DNA of 64,000 nucleotides, taken from NCBI GenBank assembly GCA_938042245.1, contig CALIRO010000020.1, positions 1 through 64,000 on the forward strand, read 5' to 3'. Position numbers and translations under genes: made by a program. The notes beneath the pieces were generated by a model, which was given only the letters and a program-made list of their open reading frames with translations, was not told where the DNA came from and did not search any database. Source of the DNA: an uncultured Thermoguttaceae bacterium. GTDB taxonomy: Bacteria > Planctomycetota > Planctomycetia > Pirellulales > Thermoguttaceae. Position 1 is the stretch's first letter. Each line of letters starts with the position of its first letter. Positions 63,703-64,000 of this stretch are shown piece after piece.

Positions 63703-64000
63703 CAGAGGCGCCTTTCCGTCTTGTAGGTGGTTTAAAAATACCTAATATGGTGGATTTCCGGCCTGCCGATTCCACCCACTAACTCTTCCTCTTGTTCGTT
63801 CCAGCCAGAGAAATCTTGAATCCTGTTTTAGGAAGGAGGCTTTTAGCTCACAATGGCATCACAGCCCAGGGTGTCAGAGAGGCCAGCCTACCGATCGGTT
63901 GGCCGGGTCAAATGCAATCCCGCCGCTGGCCTTTGCAGAAAAGGGCCTGGGCCGAAGGGTTCCGCAGGAAAATACTCGGACAGACTAGAGAAGGCCGGAA
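63703..64000. other. window end, upstream of the secreted protein gene
   Basis: No gene or repeat copy was recognised in these last 298 bases. Confidence 0.3.

Overview
The window looks like a chromosomal segment of a planctomycete, probably from the Pirellulales and perhaps a thermophilic Thermogutta-like lineage. That placement is inference. It rests on a DUF1559-type protein with the H-X9-DG block, many large secreted or membrane-anchored proteins seen mainly in that phylum, a planctomycete-style integrase remnant, ribosomal protein L17 with a large internal insertion, and loosely spaced operons. No rRNA, tRNA, CRISPR array or intact insertion sequence was recognised.

Layout. 1-6.4 kb: a decayed tyrosine integrase, an orphan type IIG-like DNA methyltransferase whose N-terminal nuclease motif looks damaged, and a SAM methyltransferase. 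6.5-13.8 kb: housekeeping and metabolic genes (moeA, maf, a C69 dipeptidase, a MoaD/ThiS-like sulfur carrier, a UxaA-type dehydratase and an alpha/beta hydrolase). 13.8-34 kb: envelope, secreted and carbohydrate-related genes (membrane-anchored unknowns, a purN-glycosyltransferase pair, a Tat-exported DUF5060-type glycoside hydrolase, a TPR protein, a beta-helix protein, a 1330-residue zinc-ribbon/DUF1559/secretin-like chimera, and a DUF4091-type gene broken by an in-frame amber codon). 33.8-38.1 kb, minus strand: ffh-rpsP-trmD-rplS-yraN, the usual translation/secretion cluster without rimM. 38.5-41.6 kb: glycogen phosphorylase and a small secreted protein. 42-61.5 kb, plus strand: the whole S10-spc-alpha ribosomal cluster, rpsJ to rplQ, with secY, adk, map and rpoA, but without rpmD and infA in their usual places. 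61.5-63.7 kb: a large secreted DUF3352-like protein.

Two features stand out. First, a family of about 160-195 bp intergenic elements has 19-bp terminal inverted repeats (consensus GTAACACTTCAGCCGAATG) around two opposed small hairpins; copies lie even between rpoA and rplQ, adk and map, and rplD and rplW. Hairpin stems differ between copies but stay paired. Second, many conserved proteins (MoeA, Maf, C69 dipeptidase, L4, L17, L18, L24, S17) carry long low-complexity insertions or tails.

Starts were moved from the longest possible frame to the codon supported by a Shine-Dalgarno sequence or family N-terminus wherever this was clear.
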